The notes under the pieces were generated by a model, which saw only the letters and a list, made by a program, of their open reading frames with translations, made no database searches and was not told the origin of the DNA. A DNA stretch of 15,440 nt, taken from NCBI GenBank assembly GCA_910579745.1, contig CAJTVH010000060.1, positions 1 to 15,440 of the forward strand, in the 5' to 3' direction. Shown piece by piece: positions 1-6,701 of the stretch (the first letter of the stretch is position 1; every line of letters begins with the position of its first letter). The position numbers and the translations under genes were made by a program. Source of the DNA: an uncultured Clostridia bacterium. GTDB lineage: Bacteria; Bacillota; Clostridia; Lachnospirales; CAG-274.

Positions 1-235
1 CATTTGAATGTATATGTGTTCCATAGTCAATATCATATACTAAACTAAAATTATAACCATTCAAACTACAATCTTTTATATCTTCCGAAGGTCCAATTAT
101 CGTTTTACCCTCAATAAAAGAATTATCTTTTTTTAATGATTTCAAAGCATTATCAAAAATAATTTTCTCATCAATTCTATCATAATTTGCAAAATATAAC
201 CTATTTTCATCGTTTTTCATTTTAAAAACTTTCAA
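1..235 (-). CDS. Hypothetical protein, partial (3' end off the left edge)
   Basis: I do not recognise this gene. About 78 codons are visible, open to the window edge. The start chosen is TTG at 235-233, because GGAGG at 249-245 sits 9 bases upstream; the first in-frame ATG (220-218) is 24 bases from that site and is less likely. The visible protein is polar and rich in Asp, Asn, Lys and Ile, with a short LVYDIDYGTHIHSN stretch at the edge and no membrane segment or signal peptide. It begins 4 bases after the stop of the minor head protein gene, so it is co-transcribed with the head genes. Counted directly, bases 1-240 hold 54 G or C (about 22%), much lower than the body of the neighbouring head gene. 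That suggests an accessory insertion rather than a core structural gene. Function unknown. Confidence 0.7.
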   Translation of the reverse strand, partial: MKVFKMKNDENRLYFANYDRIDEKIIFDNALKSLKKDNSFIEGKTIIGPSEDIKDCSLNGYNFSLVYDIDYGTHIHSN

Positions 236-239
236 TATA

Positions 240-1841
240 TTATTCCTCCAATCCTGCTTTTTTATCATACTCCTTATTTGTTGTCCTGCTACTTCTTATT
301 ATGTCTTTATAAACTTCTTCACCTTCTAAACCATATTTCAATTTTTTATATTCAACTAACTCATTAAATGACATATTAGGTCTTGTTTTGTCAAGCCTTT
401 TTCTTTCCTCCTGGTCCGCCATAAGTTCCCTTGTCTGCGTCCTGTATTTATTTCTCAAATCGCAAGCCTGTCTCGCCTGCGCCTCAATCGGTTTACTTTT
501 GTCAATCAAGTCAGGGATATTCTCATCGTGGGTTTTATACCATATTCTCGCCTCTTTATTGCTTAAAGACGCTTTCAATCCCCTCATCCGCGAATAATCA
601 AGACTATTAAGGCGTTCCTGCTTATTATTTTTAAAGTTATTCCATTCCTCAGTTCTATTATACTTCAAATCTTGAAATTCCTCAAATGTTTTCGGAAAGT
701 CCTCTTTAAAAATATTTTTATATTTCTCAAACTGCTTTTCATCAGAGGCTTTATTTTTATGCATTTTGATTTCATTCTCAACAGCGTCTTTTCCGCGTCT
801 TGCTACTTCTCCGTCATACCATTCTTTCCACGTCTGTCTATCATCAGGCGGTTCAATGCCTGAATTTATGTAATCCTCTTTTTCGTGAGGGTCGTACTCA
901 ACAGTGATACACCTGCAATGATTGTGCATAGGCGGAGCGTTTACACCCTCTTTCCTATCTTTTACGTTAAACACTTTCATATCCAACGCTGCGCACTCGC
1001 TACAGACTGTCAATTCATGTTCCGACCAAAATTGATACCGCTCTATTCCCGCCGCCTCATACGCCCTGAAATTAGCTTCCTCATGAAAATGTGTTGTTTC
1101 CGATTCCACAAGATTATACGCCGCTTTAAAACTCTGTCCCGTCTTATCAGCCATTTCCTTAGCCATTTGAGGCAAGCCCGTTCCGCTTTGAAGCCCCCTT
1201 GATAAAATATCCCTTAAATTAAAAATAAGGTTTTCTTTGTTTTTCCAAAGCCTGTCAGAGAAATGATTTCCACACCACGGATATGAGATAACGTCTTTTA
1301 CCATTTTCTCACTGAAATATTTTTGAGTAAATCCCATGTCTATGTCAAAACGCTCCGCTAAATCCTCCGCTTTGCCCATAAATGATTTTTCAAACACTTT
1401 AGCGAAATCTTTACTCATCGCTGTTACCGCTCCAAAATACAAGCCGTTTACAGCTCCCTCAATCTGTGTACTAACCGCCTCAAGCCTTGTAATACGGCTC
1501 CTGTACGCTCTCGCGTCTACTCTCGCTTTAAGCTCCGCCGCCCTTATAGGGTCCGCTTCTGTCTCATATTCTCTTACATATTCGTCAAGAGATTTTTTCC
1601 ATTCCCTATATTCGCTTTTGTTAAGTTCTATCATCGCCTCGTCAAATGTAAGACCGTTTTCAGAAGCATATCTGCTGTAAAAATCATTTATCTGTTTTCT
1701 TATGTCATTAGAGGCGTTCTCATAAAACTCAAACATCTTTTTATTTAGCTCATTTCCTGTTAAATAGGCTTCTTTCTCACGTTTTAACGCTCTGTTTGTC
1801 CAGTAATCACCGCTTGTCTTTCTCTTTGTTTTCTTTCTCAT
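240..1841 (-). CDS. Phage minor head / head morphogenesis protein (SPP1 gp7, Mu F-like) with C-terminal extension
   Basis: Minor head protein of 533 residues, expected at the portal or inside the procapsid in a few copies, with a role in head assembly or DNA ejection as for SPP1 gp7. The N-terminal half is charged and helical (about 1-200). The Mu F-type core (about 200-315) ends in the family's Cys/His signature: C280-x2-C283, then PPMHNHCRC at 303-311, with H306, H308, C309 and C311 likely to bind metal. Beyond about residue 370 comes a helical linker and a 110-residue C-terminal domain containing IPDLID, QARQACDLRNKYRTQ, RELMAD and DIIRSS. I remember similar tails on other Bacillota phage head proteins but cannot name a function. 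The ATG at 1841 overlaps the portal gene by 35 bases and is preceded by GAGGT. Core identity is secure; the role of the tail is open. Confidence 0.9.
   Translation of the reverse strand: MRKKTKRKTSGDYWTNRALKREKEAYLTGNELNKKMFEFYENASNDIRKQINDFYSRYASENGLTFDEAMIELNKSEYREWKKSLDEYVREYETEADPIRAAELKARVDARAYRSRITRLEAVSTQIEGAVNGLYFGAVTAMSKDFAKVFEKSFMGKAEDLAERFDIDMGFTQKYFSEKMVKDVISYPWCGNHFSDRLWKNKENLIFNLRDILSRGLQSGTGLPQMAKEMADKTGQSFKAAYNLVESETTHFHEEANFRAYEAAGIERYQFWSEHELTVCSECAALDMKVFNVKDRKEGVNAPPMHNHCRCITVEYDPHEKEDYINSGIEPPDDRQTWKEWYDGEVARRGKDAVENEIKMHKNKASDEKQFEKYKNIFKEDFPKTFEEFQDLKYNRTEEWNNFKNNKQERLNSLDYSRMRGLKASLSNKEARIWYKTHDENIPDLIDKSKPIEAQARQACDLRNKYRTQTRELMADQEERKRLDKTRPNMSFNELVEYKKLKYGLEGEEVYKDIIRSSRTTNKEYDKKAGLEE
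245..249 (-). promoter_or_regulatory. Ribosome binding site selecting a TTG start
   Basis: A perfect GGAGG lies 9 bases before TTG 235-233 and inside the last codons of the minor head protein gene. No comparable site precedes the in-frame ATG at 220, so this site decides the start of the left-edge gene. Confidence 0.6.
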
Positions 1842-3249
1842 CTGACCTCACCGCCTCACCGGAACCCATTTTAAGGTTCCCGTTAAAAAGTCCTTCCCCG
1901 AACTCCTCCATAGCCTCCTGTTTTTCCTCTTTCATTTTTTCAAGCTCCGCTTCGGCGTTCTCGACAAAAGGGTGATTTTTAACTGCCGATAACTTAGATA
2001 TAATACTTGAGCTTTTAACACAGATGTCGGCAAGCTCTAAATCGTTTGTCACCGCCGTCCTTGTCCACGTCTGAATAATTTGCTCCGGCTCAAATCCCCA
2101 TTGCCCGCAAATCATTCTTATAAGTCTTCCAAACCCAAGCTTAAACTCCGTTTCCGCAAGCCCTGCCTTTAAATCCAAAAGAGAATATAAAAACTTCAAG
2201 GCCACTCCTGATGAGTTTCCAAAATTCTGCGGATCGGGATCTACTCCCTGTCCCTGCTCAAAAATAGCTTTCCGGCACAGGATAAGCATTTCTTTTCTCG
2301 CCTCAACAGGAATTTCTATATTTAATGTTGTAAGACTGCCGCCCTCAGTATTGTCAATATTAACCGTCTTATATTTTTTTAATTCCTGTAAAAACTTCTC
2401 TCCGCTTTCCCCGCCGTACCCGCTTAAAACAAATATAACTTCCTGTATGTCCTCCAAATCGTCAACAAAACCGCTGAATACTTTGTCATAAGTATCAATA
2501 AGCGGCTTTACATTCCACAAATCACCCGAATAATTATTGTTATTAAAAAACGGGATAAAAGGAACCTCACCGAAACCGTGGCTAAGGACATTTTTATATT
2601 CCGCTAACCCGCCCGCTCCGTTCACAACCGCAAACATGTCAAATTCTTTGAGGCTTTTATATATAGCCTCATCCGCGTCCGACATTTTATAACTATAAGC
2701 GTAGCATTCCTCTTTATTCCAATATTGGCAAACCTTAAACCTATCCCCGCTTTCATCTGTATGAGGATATATCCTTAAAACCGCCTCAAGCTCATTATCA
2801 AGGTCATCAGACCATATTGGAATAACCTGCGCTGAGTCAACAACACCATATTTTAAAATACCGTTATCATCTTTCCAAATATGCAGCCATCCAACCCCGC
2901 TGTTGGCGGCACTGACGCATAAATCCTTGCAGATTTTAGCGTACTTGTCCCCTAAAAACTTAACTATTTTTTGATTGATTTCATCGCTGCCCGCATCAAA
3001 CAAAGGCGGCGCCGTAAACATATACCCCGCTTTCTGATTCACGAGAAGCCCGTAAAAATTAGTTGATATTCTGTTATCGGCGTTTCTTAAAGGGTTTTCG
3101 CCGTTATCATCCTCATCACAAGTTCTCTTTTTATATAAAACGTCGTTTTTATTCCGGTAATACCTTTCAGCGGTTTCAGCTTTGCGGGTAAACTCAATAT
3201 GTCCGGTCGAGTATTTTTTTATAAGCTTTCTCATAACCTCTATTTCCAC
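1807..3249 (-). CDS. Phage portal protein (SPP1 gp6-like)
   Basis: Portal protein of 480 residues, forming the ring at one head vertex through which the terminase motor pumps DNA and to which the tail attaches. Family features: an N-terminal helical region with many Arg/Lys (about 20-45), then NADNRISTNFYGLLVNQKAGY near 56-76, the usual portal core entry; a central wing with FFNNN near 245; and a Gln/Asn-rich segment at about 335-350 followed by SSGVALKFLYSLLDLKAGL, typical of gp6-like portals. The C-terminus is acidic and charged, ending in Lys/Glu runs. The start is GTG at 3249 with AAAGGGG about 8 bases upstream; the ATG five codons later has a GAGGT site that is too close. It lies between terL and the minor head gene, the classical order, and overlaps the latter by 35 bases. 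Confidence 0.92.
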   Translation of the reverse strand: MEIEVMRKLIKKYSTGHIEFTRKAETAERYYRNKNDVLYKKRTCDEDDNGENPLRNADNRISTNFYGLLVNQKAGYMFTAPPLFDAGSDEINQKIVKFLGDKYAKICKDLCVSAANSGVGWLHIWKDDNGILKYGVVDSAQVIPIWSDDLDNELEAVLRIYPHTDESGDRFKVCQYWNKEECYAYSYKMSDADEAIYKSLKEFDMFAVVNGAGGLAEYKNVLSHGFGEVPFIPFFNNNNYSGDLWNVKPLIDTYDKVFSGFVDDLEDIQEVIFVLSGYGGESGEKFLQELKKYKTVNIDNTEGGSLTTLNIEIPVEARKEMLILCRKAIFEQGQGVDPDPQNFGNSSGVALKFLYSLLDLKAGLAETEFKLGFGRLIRMICGQWGFEPEQIIQTWTRTAVTNDLELADICVKSSSIISKLSAVKNHPFVENAEAELEKMKEEKQEAMEEFGEGLFNGNLKMGSGEAVRSDEKENKEKDKR

Positions 3250-3262
3250 TTTTAAAACCCCT

Positions 3263-4510
3263 TTATTTTAAAATTTTTATACCGGACGGCCTCATCATTG
3301 ACTCCAAACCGTAACGCATAGCGTCTATCCCATGATTAAAGGAATCGACAGGCTTATTTATGTACTCGCCTGTTTTCTTATCCTTTTCCCAAGTGTAATT
3401 CTCAAATTCCTCAATCAATCCGGCACATCTCTCATCAACAATTATTTTATTTTGCGAAAGCCAGCCGATACCGTGTATAATACTGTCTGGTCCTTTTACG
3501 GAAGCCCTTATTCTGTGAATACCGTTTTTACGTATTTCGGCTATAGATTTTTGCTCAGCCGAATCAGCCGTAATAACCTCTTTGCTCAGTCCAAGACTTT
3601 TAAGTGTCTCGGCGATTTCATCATTCAGCATACCCTTTTTGAAATACTCGCCAGTTACATAAATTGTTTTATTCACTTTGTCATATCTTCCCCATATAAT
3701 CGCTGTCGGGTCGTTCGTATATCCGAAATCCATACCGGCAAACAACGGTAAATCTCTCAGCCGCTCACCATTTATAATCTGTTTATGTATAATCGGGAAT
3801 ACAAGTTTATCAAGCGTGGCAAACTCACCGAGACAATATATTTTATAATAGGCGGGGTTAGTGTTTTTCAAATCCTCAAGCATTTTTCTGTAATCATCGT
3901 TTAAAAACTTATTGTCTCTATATGAAGACTGAATAATTTTAGCTTTCTTATCAGTATTTAAAAACCAATGACTATAAACCCAATTCGCTTTACTTACAGG
4001 GTTAAACATAATAAATATTTGAGGGTGTTTCTCATTAAGCGGTCTAAGTCTTATGTCAAGCTGGGTAAAATCATCCTCGGTAAGCTCGGAAGCCTCCTCA
4101 ATCACAATATCCGTAATATCGGCGATTGACTTGATTTTCTCACTGTCATCAAGGCCTTTAAACAAAAAAACACTCCCGTTAAACATCGAGAGCGTCATAT
4201 CTGTTTTGTTTTCCTTATAACCTATGCCCGTTTTAGACAGAATACTTTTAAAAACAGCGTATATTGAGTGTCTTAACGTATTCCCGACTTTCCTTATAAC
4301 AAGAACTCTCCGCCTGTTAAACAGCGCCTTTAAAACCACTTTCTGAACGGCTCCGTATGATTTACCCGAACCGCCCCCGCCGTAATAAACATTATACCTC
4401 TTCTCATAATCATTAATATCGTCAAACACCCAGTCATTAAAATGTTTTTTACTTAAAATACTTTTCTTTACTATTCTAAAATCATTTATCGCTATCACCG
4501 CTTTCAACAT
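3263..4510 (-). CDS. terL: Terminase large subunit (PBSX/SPP1 type)
   Basis: Motor ATPase and headful nuclease that packages phage DNA through the portal. With the start at ATG 4510 the protein is 415 residues, the usual length for this family. The ATPase domain shows a Walker A GGGGSGKS at about 44-51, a Walker B DIVIEE near 134-139, and a coupling-type segment MFNPVSKANW near 168-177. The RNase H-like nuclease domain shows three acidic residues: D261 (in MDFGYTNDP), D316 (in TADSAE) and D396 (in NHGIDAMRYG). The open frame continues upstream to ATG 4573, but that would overlap terS by 92 bases. GTG at 4498, overlapping terS by 17 bases, is also possible, and no start has a strong ribosome site, suggesting translational coupling to terS. 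Identity is certain; the start is not. Confidence 0.93.
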   Translation of the reverse strand: MLKAVIAINDFRIVKKSILSKKHFNDWVFDDINDYEKRYNVYYGGGGSGKSYGAVQKVVLKALFNRRRVLVIRKVGNTLRHSIYAVFKSILSKTGIGYKENKTDMTLSMFNGSVFLFKGLDDSEKIKSIADITDIVIEEASELTEDDFTQLDIRLRPLNEKHPQIFIMFNPVSKANWVYSHWFLNTDKKAKIIQSSYRDNKFLNDDYRKMLEDLKNTNPAYYKIYCLGEFATLDKLVFPIIHKQIINGERLRDLPLFAGMDFGYTNDPTAIIWGRYDKVNKTIYVTGEYFKKGMLNDEIAETLKSLGLSKEVITADSAEQKSIAEIRKNGIHRIRASVKGPDSIIHGIGWLSQNKIIVDERCAGLIEEFENYTWEKDKKTGEYINKPVDSFNHGIDAMRYGLESMMRPSGIKILK

Positions 4511-4943
4511 CAAACCAATTTTCTTTAATCTCCAAAGTTTGTATATTCCGCTGTTTGTCAATAAACAATCCAAACCGTTTGCCTAATAACTCAGCCGCTT
4601 TCAATTTTTCCTTTTCATCAGGTGCTTTATTTACTTTAACCGCCTTTGAATATCCGTCTCCCATTCCCTCAACCACAACAATTTCCGCCTCGCTTTTTCC
4701 CCTCATTACCGATGTCAGGTATTCTATAACTTCCCTTGCGTCCGCTGTATTTCGGGTATGGATTTCATCAAGCAGACCGTCAAAGTAGCTTTTAACCTTA
4801 ACATTTCTTAGCAATTTGTTCGCGCAAGCTGCCGCCGTGTTATCACTTTTACAATTATACACAGCCTTATACGCTCTTGTAGCGTTATAATCAATCAAAT
4901 ATTCCTCACAAAATCTTTTTTGCTTTTCAGTAAGTTTTTTCAT
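4482..4943 (-). CDS. terS: Terminase small subunit (Terminase_2 family)
   Basis: DNA-recognition subunit of the packaging motor, 153 residues. The N-terminus has the family pattern: LTEKQKRFCEEYL at about 4-16, then DYNATRAYKAVY (18-29) and TAAACANKLLRN (36-47), which together form the helix-turn-helix. A central oligomerisation stretch (RNTADAREVIEYLTSVM) and an Asp/Lys-rich region with ELLGKRFGLF follow. ATG 4943 is chosen; GTG at 4946, one codon earlier, is an equal alternative because the G-rich ribosome site (GGGGTGGGG) abuts both. The gene follows the second sigma-like gene by about 27 bases and overlaps terL, giving the usual regulator-terS-terL-portal order. Confidence 0.9.
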   Translation of the reverse strand: MKKLTEKQKRFCEEYLIDYNATRAYKAVYNCKSDNTAAACANKLLRNVKVKSYFDGLLDEIHTRNTADAREVIEYLTSVMRGKSEAEIVVVEGMGDGYSKAVKVNKAPDEKEKLKAAELLGKRFGLFIDKQRNIQTLEIKENWFDVESGDSDK

Positions 4944-4970
4944 CACCCCACCCCATTTACTTTTTATATA

Positions 4971-5354
4971 CTATCTTTTATTCCAAAAATCCCATAGCTT
5001 TTCTACCGCCTTATTATGCACCCTAAAACACTGTATACGTGAAAGTCCTGTCTTTTTAGCTACAAGTTCCCATTTTATACCGTCCTTGTATCTGTAGTAA
5101 ATAATATCTCTCTCACGCCCGCCAATCGTCAGCAAGAAATCATAAATATCCGTACTTTCCCTAAGTAATGTTTTGATTTCTTTTTCAAGCAATCTAATAC
5201 GCCGCTTATATTCAGGTATCATTATATCAAACTTTTTTGAGTTTATTTTTTCTCTCAGTTCCTCAATCTCTTTTTGTTTTTCGACAATAAGAACATCCGT
5301 CTGCCCCCATTGTATTAACTTATTTTTTATAATATCTTTTTCTCCATTTGTCAT
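4971..5354 (-). CDS. Sigma-region-4-like phage regulator (DUF1492/ArpU-like), second copy
   Basis: Small DNA-binding protein of 127 residues. Residues 20-65 are a charged coiled coil (EKQKEIEELREKI, RRIRLLEKEIKTLL). The C-terminal part (about 80-120) reads like sigma factor region 4: GRERDIIYYRYKDG, then WELVAKKTGLSRIQCFRVHNKAVEKL, a helix-turn-helix with a recognition helix. Proteins of this type sit just ahead of terminase genes in many Bacillota phages and activate late genes. The start at ATG 5354 is fixed by AGGTG 6 bases upstream; a longer frame from TTG 5381 would begin inside the terminator T-run. It is the first gene after the promoter/terminator region and the second regulator in a row, differing clearly in sequence from the one upstream. 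DNA target and activity are inferred. Confidence 0.8.
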   Translation of the reverse strand: MTNGEKDIIKNKLIQWGQTDVLIVEKQKEIEELREKINSKKFDIMIPEYKRRIRLLEKEIKTLLRESTDIYDFLLTIGGRERDIIYYRYKDGIKWELVAKKTGLSRIQCFRVHNKAVEKLWDFWNKR

Positions 5355-5360
5355 AAAAAT

Positions 5361-5365
5361 CACCT
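5361..5365 (-). promoter_or_regulatory. Ribosome binding site fixing the start of the second regulator
   Basis: AGGTG lies 6 bases before ATG 5354. It is only about 14 bases downstream of the terminator T-run, leaving no space for a promoter between terminator and gene. Confidence 0.6.
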
Positions 5366-5379
5366 GCTTTTTAATATAC

Positions 5380-5411
5380 AAAAAAAGACCAACTAATTAA
5401 AGCCGGTCTTT
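5380..5411 (-). terminator. Rho-independent terminator or attenuator in the late-gene leader
   Basis: Read on the minus strand, the arm AAAGACCGGC (5411-5402) pairs with GTTGGTCTTT (5393-5384): ten pairs including two G-U, around an 8-base loop (5401-5394). It runs into seven T residues (5386-5380), the first three of which are also in the stem. On the plus strand the stem is followed only by a mixed sequence, so the terminator acts on minus-strand transcripts. It lies downstream of the candidate late promoters and directly upstream of the second regulator gene, so late transcription must read through it. Confidence 0.65.
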
Positions 5412-5422
5412 CCTGCTGAAAG
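5408..5422 (-). promoter_or_regulatory. Hairpin competing with the terminator (possible antiterminator)
   Basis: On the minus strand CTTTC (5422-5418) can pair with GAAAG (5412-5408) around a 5-base loop. The second arm shares the AAAG that forms the base of the terminator stem, so the two structures exclude each other. The stem is only five pairs and may be weaker than the terminator; regulation is a hypothesis. Confidence 0.3.
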
Positions 5423-5466
5423 GACTACTTTATTTAAACAAATTTCTGTTCTATCCTCTTTCTTCA

Positions 5467-5519
5467 AGTATAACTATATCATAAGTCAATAGTGAACTAC
5501 AATGAACTAACCTGAACTA
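5467..5519 (-). promoter_or_regulatory. Candidate late promoter with three phased TAGTTCA boxes, copy 1
   Basis: On the minus strand TAGTTCA occurs three times, at 5519-5513, 5509-5503 and 5499-5493, each exactly 10 bases from the next, about one helical turn. A TATACT box follows at 5472-5467. The -35 position for that box (18-base spacer) is TTCACT at 5496-5491, which overlaps the innermost box. A TTGACT at 5489-5484 is only 11 bases from TATACT and cannot serve as its -35. The layout, poor -35 with phased direct repeats over it, fits an activator-dependent promoter driving the regulator-terminase-head operon. The flanking sigma-like proteins are the natural candidates to bind. Confidence 0.5.
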
Positions 5520-5535
5520 TTTTTAAATTTTTTCA

Positions 5536-5588
5536 AGTATAACTATATCATAAGTCAATAGTGAACTACAATGAACTAACCTGAACTA
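5536..5588 (-). promoter_or_regulatory. Candidate late promoter with three phased TAGTTCA boxes, copy 2
   Basis: This is the same array 69 bases away: TAGTTCA at 5588-5582, 5578-5572 and 5568-5562, with TATACT at 5541-5536. Here the boxes overlap the final codons and stop of the first sigma-like gene, so the coding sequence and operator share DNA. Confidence 0.45.
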
Positions 5589-5995
5589 TTTTTAAATTTT
5601 TTTAATGCTAACCCATGCAATTTATAAATCCACCTGACACTATAATTCATTAATTCTGCAATTTCCTCCCATGTTTTAAAATCAAGATACCTAAGCATCA
5701 ATACCAATCTATACTCCATATCAGGAAGTTCATCAATTTTTTTTGTTATTTCTGACTTTAAATCAATAAATTCATTAATACGGTTATTAAGTTCATTTTC
5801 CAAATCCATTATTTTCGGCATAATATCGCCTATCCTATCAGACTTTTTTAAAATCTGAACTTTTTCATCTTTGAAGTTTCCCGAAACACTAAAAACAATA
5901 CTTCTTAGATTTTCCAACTGGTCTGTTTTAGATTTGATAACATCGTCAAGCCATTTAATCTGCTTTAACCGCTGTTTAGTTTCGTACAAATTCAT
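5576..5995 (-). CDS. Sigma-region-4-like phage regulator (DUF1492-like), first copy
   Basis: Small regulator of 139 residues. Residues 5-90 form long charged helices with coiled-coil character (LENLRSIV, DLENELNNRINEF, LKSEITKKIDEL). Residues about 94-134 contain a region-4-like helix-turn-helix: YRLVLMLRYLDFKTWEEIAELM, then NYSVRWIYKLHGLALKKF. This is the pattern of DUF1492/RinA-like proteins encoded just before phage terminase genes. GGTGAT lies 4 bases before ATG 5995. The 3' end lies within a 69-base tandem duplication, so its last codons and TAG stop are part of the repeat and of an operator-like array. It may activate the adjacent promoters; its relation to the second regulator is unknown. 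Confidence 0.8.
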   Translation of the reverse strand: MNLYETKQRLKQIKWLDDVIKSKTDQLENLRSIVFSVSGNFKDEKVQILKKSDRIGDIMPKIMDLENELNNRINEFIDLKSEITKKIDELPDMEYRLVLMLRYLDFKTWEEIAELMNYSVRWIYKLHGLALKKFKNSSG

Positions 5996-6012
5996 TTAAT
6001 CACCAATCCCTT

Positions 6013-6672
6013 TTATATTAAGTCATTAAAATGTATAATCGTATGTTCTTTCAAAGAATTTGCGTCGGGTCTAATCGGTAAAACTAAACATTTACCTATG
6101 TCATTTTCAACGATTATTGGTGAGTAAGTACGTTTTTCCCTTAAAATATTGACTTTTTCGCCATTATCTATTATCCTGAACGCCTTATCTAAAAGACCAA
6201 TGTTAAAATAAATACCCTCTAATTCAAAAATAAGCGCTTTATTCCCTGATAATGAACTTTTATTAAGTTTATATCCCAAACTCTTGGCTGCCACGAAAAC
6301 CTTACTCATATTAAAGTTTTCAAAAATAATTTCGCTATTTGGTTCAAATATTTTTTCAATATCGGCGTAAGGCGCATTATATTTCTTTTCATCATACAAT
6401 TCCATATTCCCCAAATCCTCTTTTGACAAAACCGCACTATATCCGTCCATAAAACAGGAATACGTAATCCCCTTAATATCTTTTCTGTATGGAAATTGGC
6501 AAACAGGCTTATTTAATACAGACAGATTAAAATAGTTTATCATAGCTTTATATCTCTTATCCGCCCCGTTTTTTCTGTTAAGCTCTTTTATGTAAATCTC
6601 ATTTTGTAACAGTTTCTTTAACTCGTCTGTTTCTCCTAAATTCAGCATTTTTAAAATTTTCTCGTTTGTCAA
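6013..6672 (-). CDS. Unrecognised phage protein; possible short sliding clamp
   Basis: A 219-residue protein at the end of the replication module. I do not recognise it as a named family. The TTG start at 6672 is chosen because GGGGGG (6686-6681) lies 8 bases upstream; the ATG at 6705 overlaps the helicase stop but has no clear site. Two stretches recall bacterial beta clamps: TYSCFMDGYSAVL at about 70-82, like the 'TDG.R' strand of clamp domains; and YFNIGLLDKAF at about 155-165, followed some 25 residues later by SPIIVE and VLPIRP (about 184-201), like the clamp C-terminus ('FN..YLLDAL ... P.L ... MPVR'). Its length is near that of two-domain clamps such as T4 gp45 rather than three-domain DnaN. 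Being beside polymerase and helicase genes fits, but the similarity is by eye only. Confidence 0.7.
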   Translation of the reverse strand: MTNEKILKMLNLGETDELKKLLQNEIYIKELNRKNGADKRYKAMINYFNLSVLNKPVCQFPYRKDIKGITYSCFMDGYSAVLSKEDLGNMELYDEKKYNAPYADIEKIFEPNSEIIFENFNMSKVFVAAKSLGYKLNKSSLSGNKALIFELEGIYFNIGLLDKAFRIIDNGEKVNILREKRTYSPIIVENDIGKCLVLPIRPDANSLKEHTIIHFNDLI

Positions 6673-6680
6673 TAGTATTA

Positions 6681-6688
6681 CCCCCCTT
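6681..6688 (-). promoter_or_regulatory. Ribosome binding site selecting a TTG start
   Basis: AAGGGGGG lies 8 bases before TTG 6672-6670, whereas ATG 6705 has no such site. It moves the start 11 codons inward from the longest frame. Confidence 0.55.
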
Positions 6689-6701
6689 AAAACATTATAA
6701 T

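Larger units (their letters stand above)
5463..5600. repeat. Perfect 69-base tandem direct repeat, two copies
   Basis: Bases 5463-5531 and 5532-5600 are identical over all 69 positions, compared base by base. The duplicated segment covers the last codons and TAG stop (5578-5576) of the upstream sigma-like gene plus the adjacent promoter-like DNA. The transcription-proximal copy (5532-5600) is part of the gene; the other copy is non-coding. Perfect identity suggests a recent duplication or one kept by selection. Confidence 0.95.

Noticed and set aside
3332..3751. 139-codon open frame on the plus strand within terL
   Set aside because: It lies fully opposite the nuclease domain of a clearly coding terminase gene, has no ribosome site worth noting and no recognisable motif; it is a shadow frame, as are the other plus-strand frames in this window.
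4511..4573. Longer terL start at ATG 4573
   Set aside because: It would overlap terS by 92 bases and add 21 residues before the usual family start with no ribosome site; ATG 4510 gives the normal length.
5355..5381. Longer start (TTG 5381) for the second sigma-like gene
   Set aside because: This codon lies in the terminator T-run with no ribosome site ahead of it, while AGGTG is correctly placed for ATG 5354.
5467..5489. TTGACT and TATACT read together as a standard sigma-A promoter
   Set aside because: The gap between them is 11 bases, too short for a normal promoter; the TATACT is better explained with the TTCACT 18 bases away and activator boxes.
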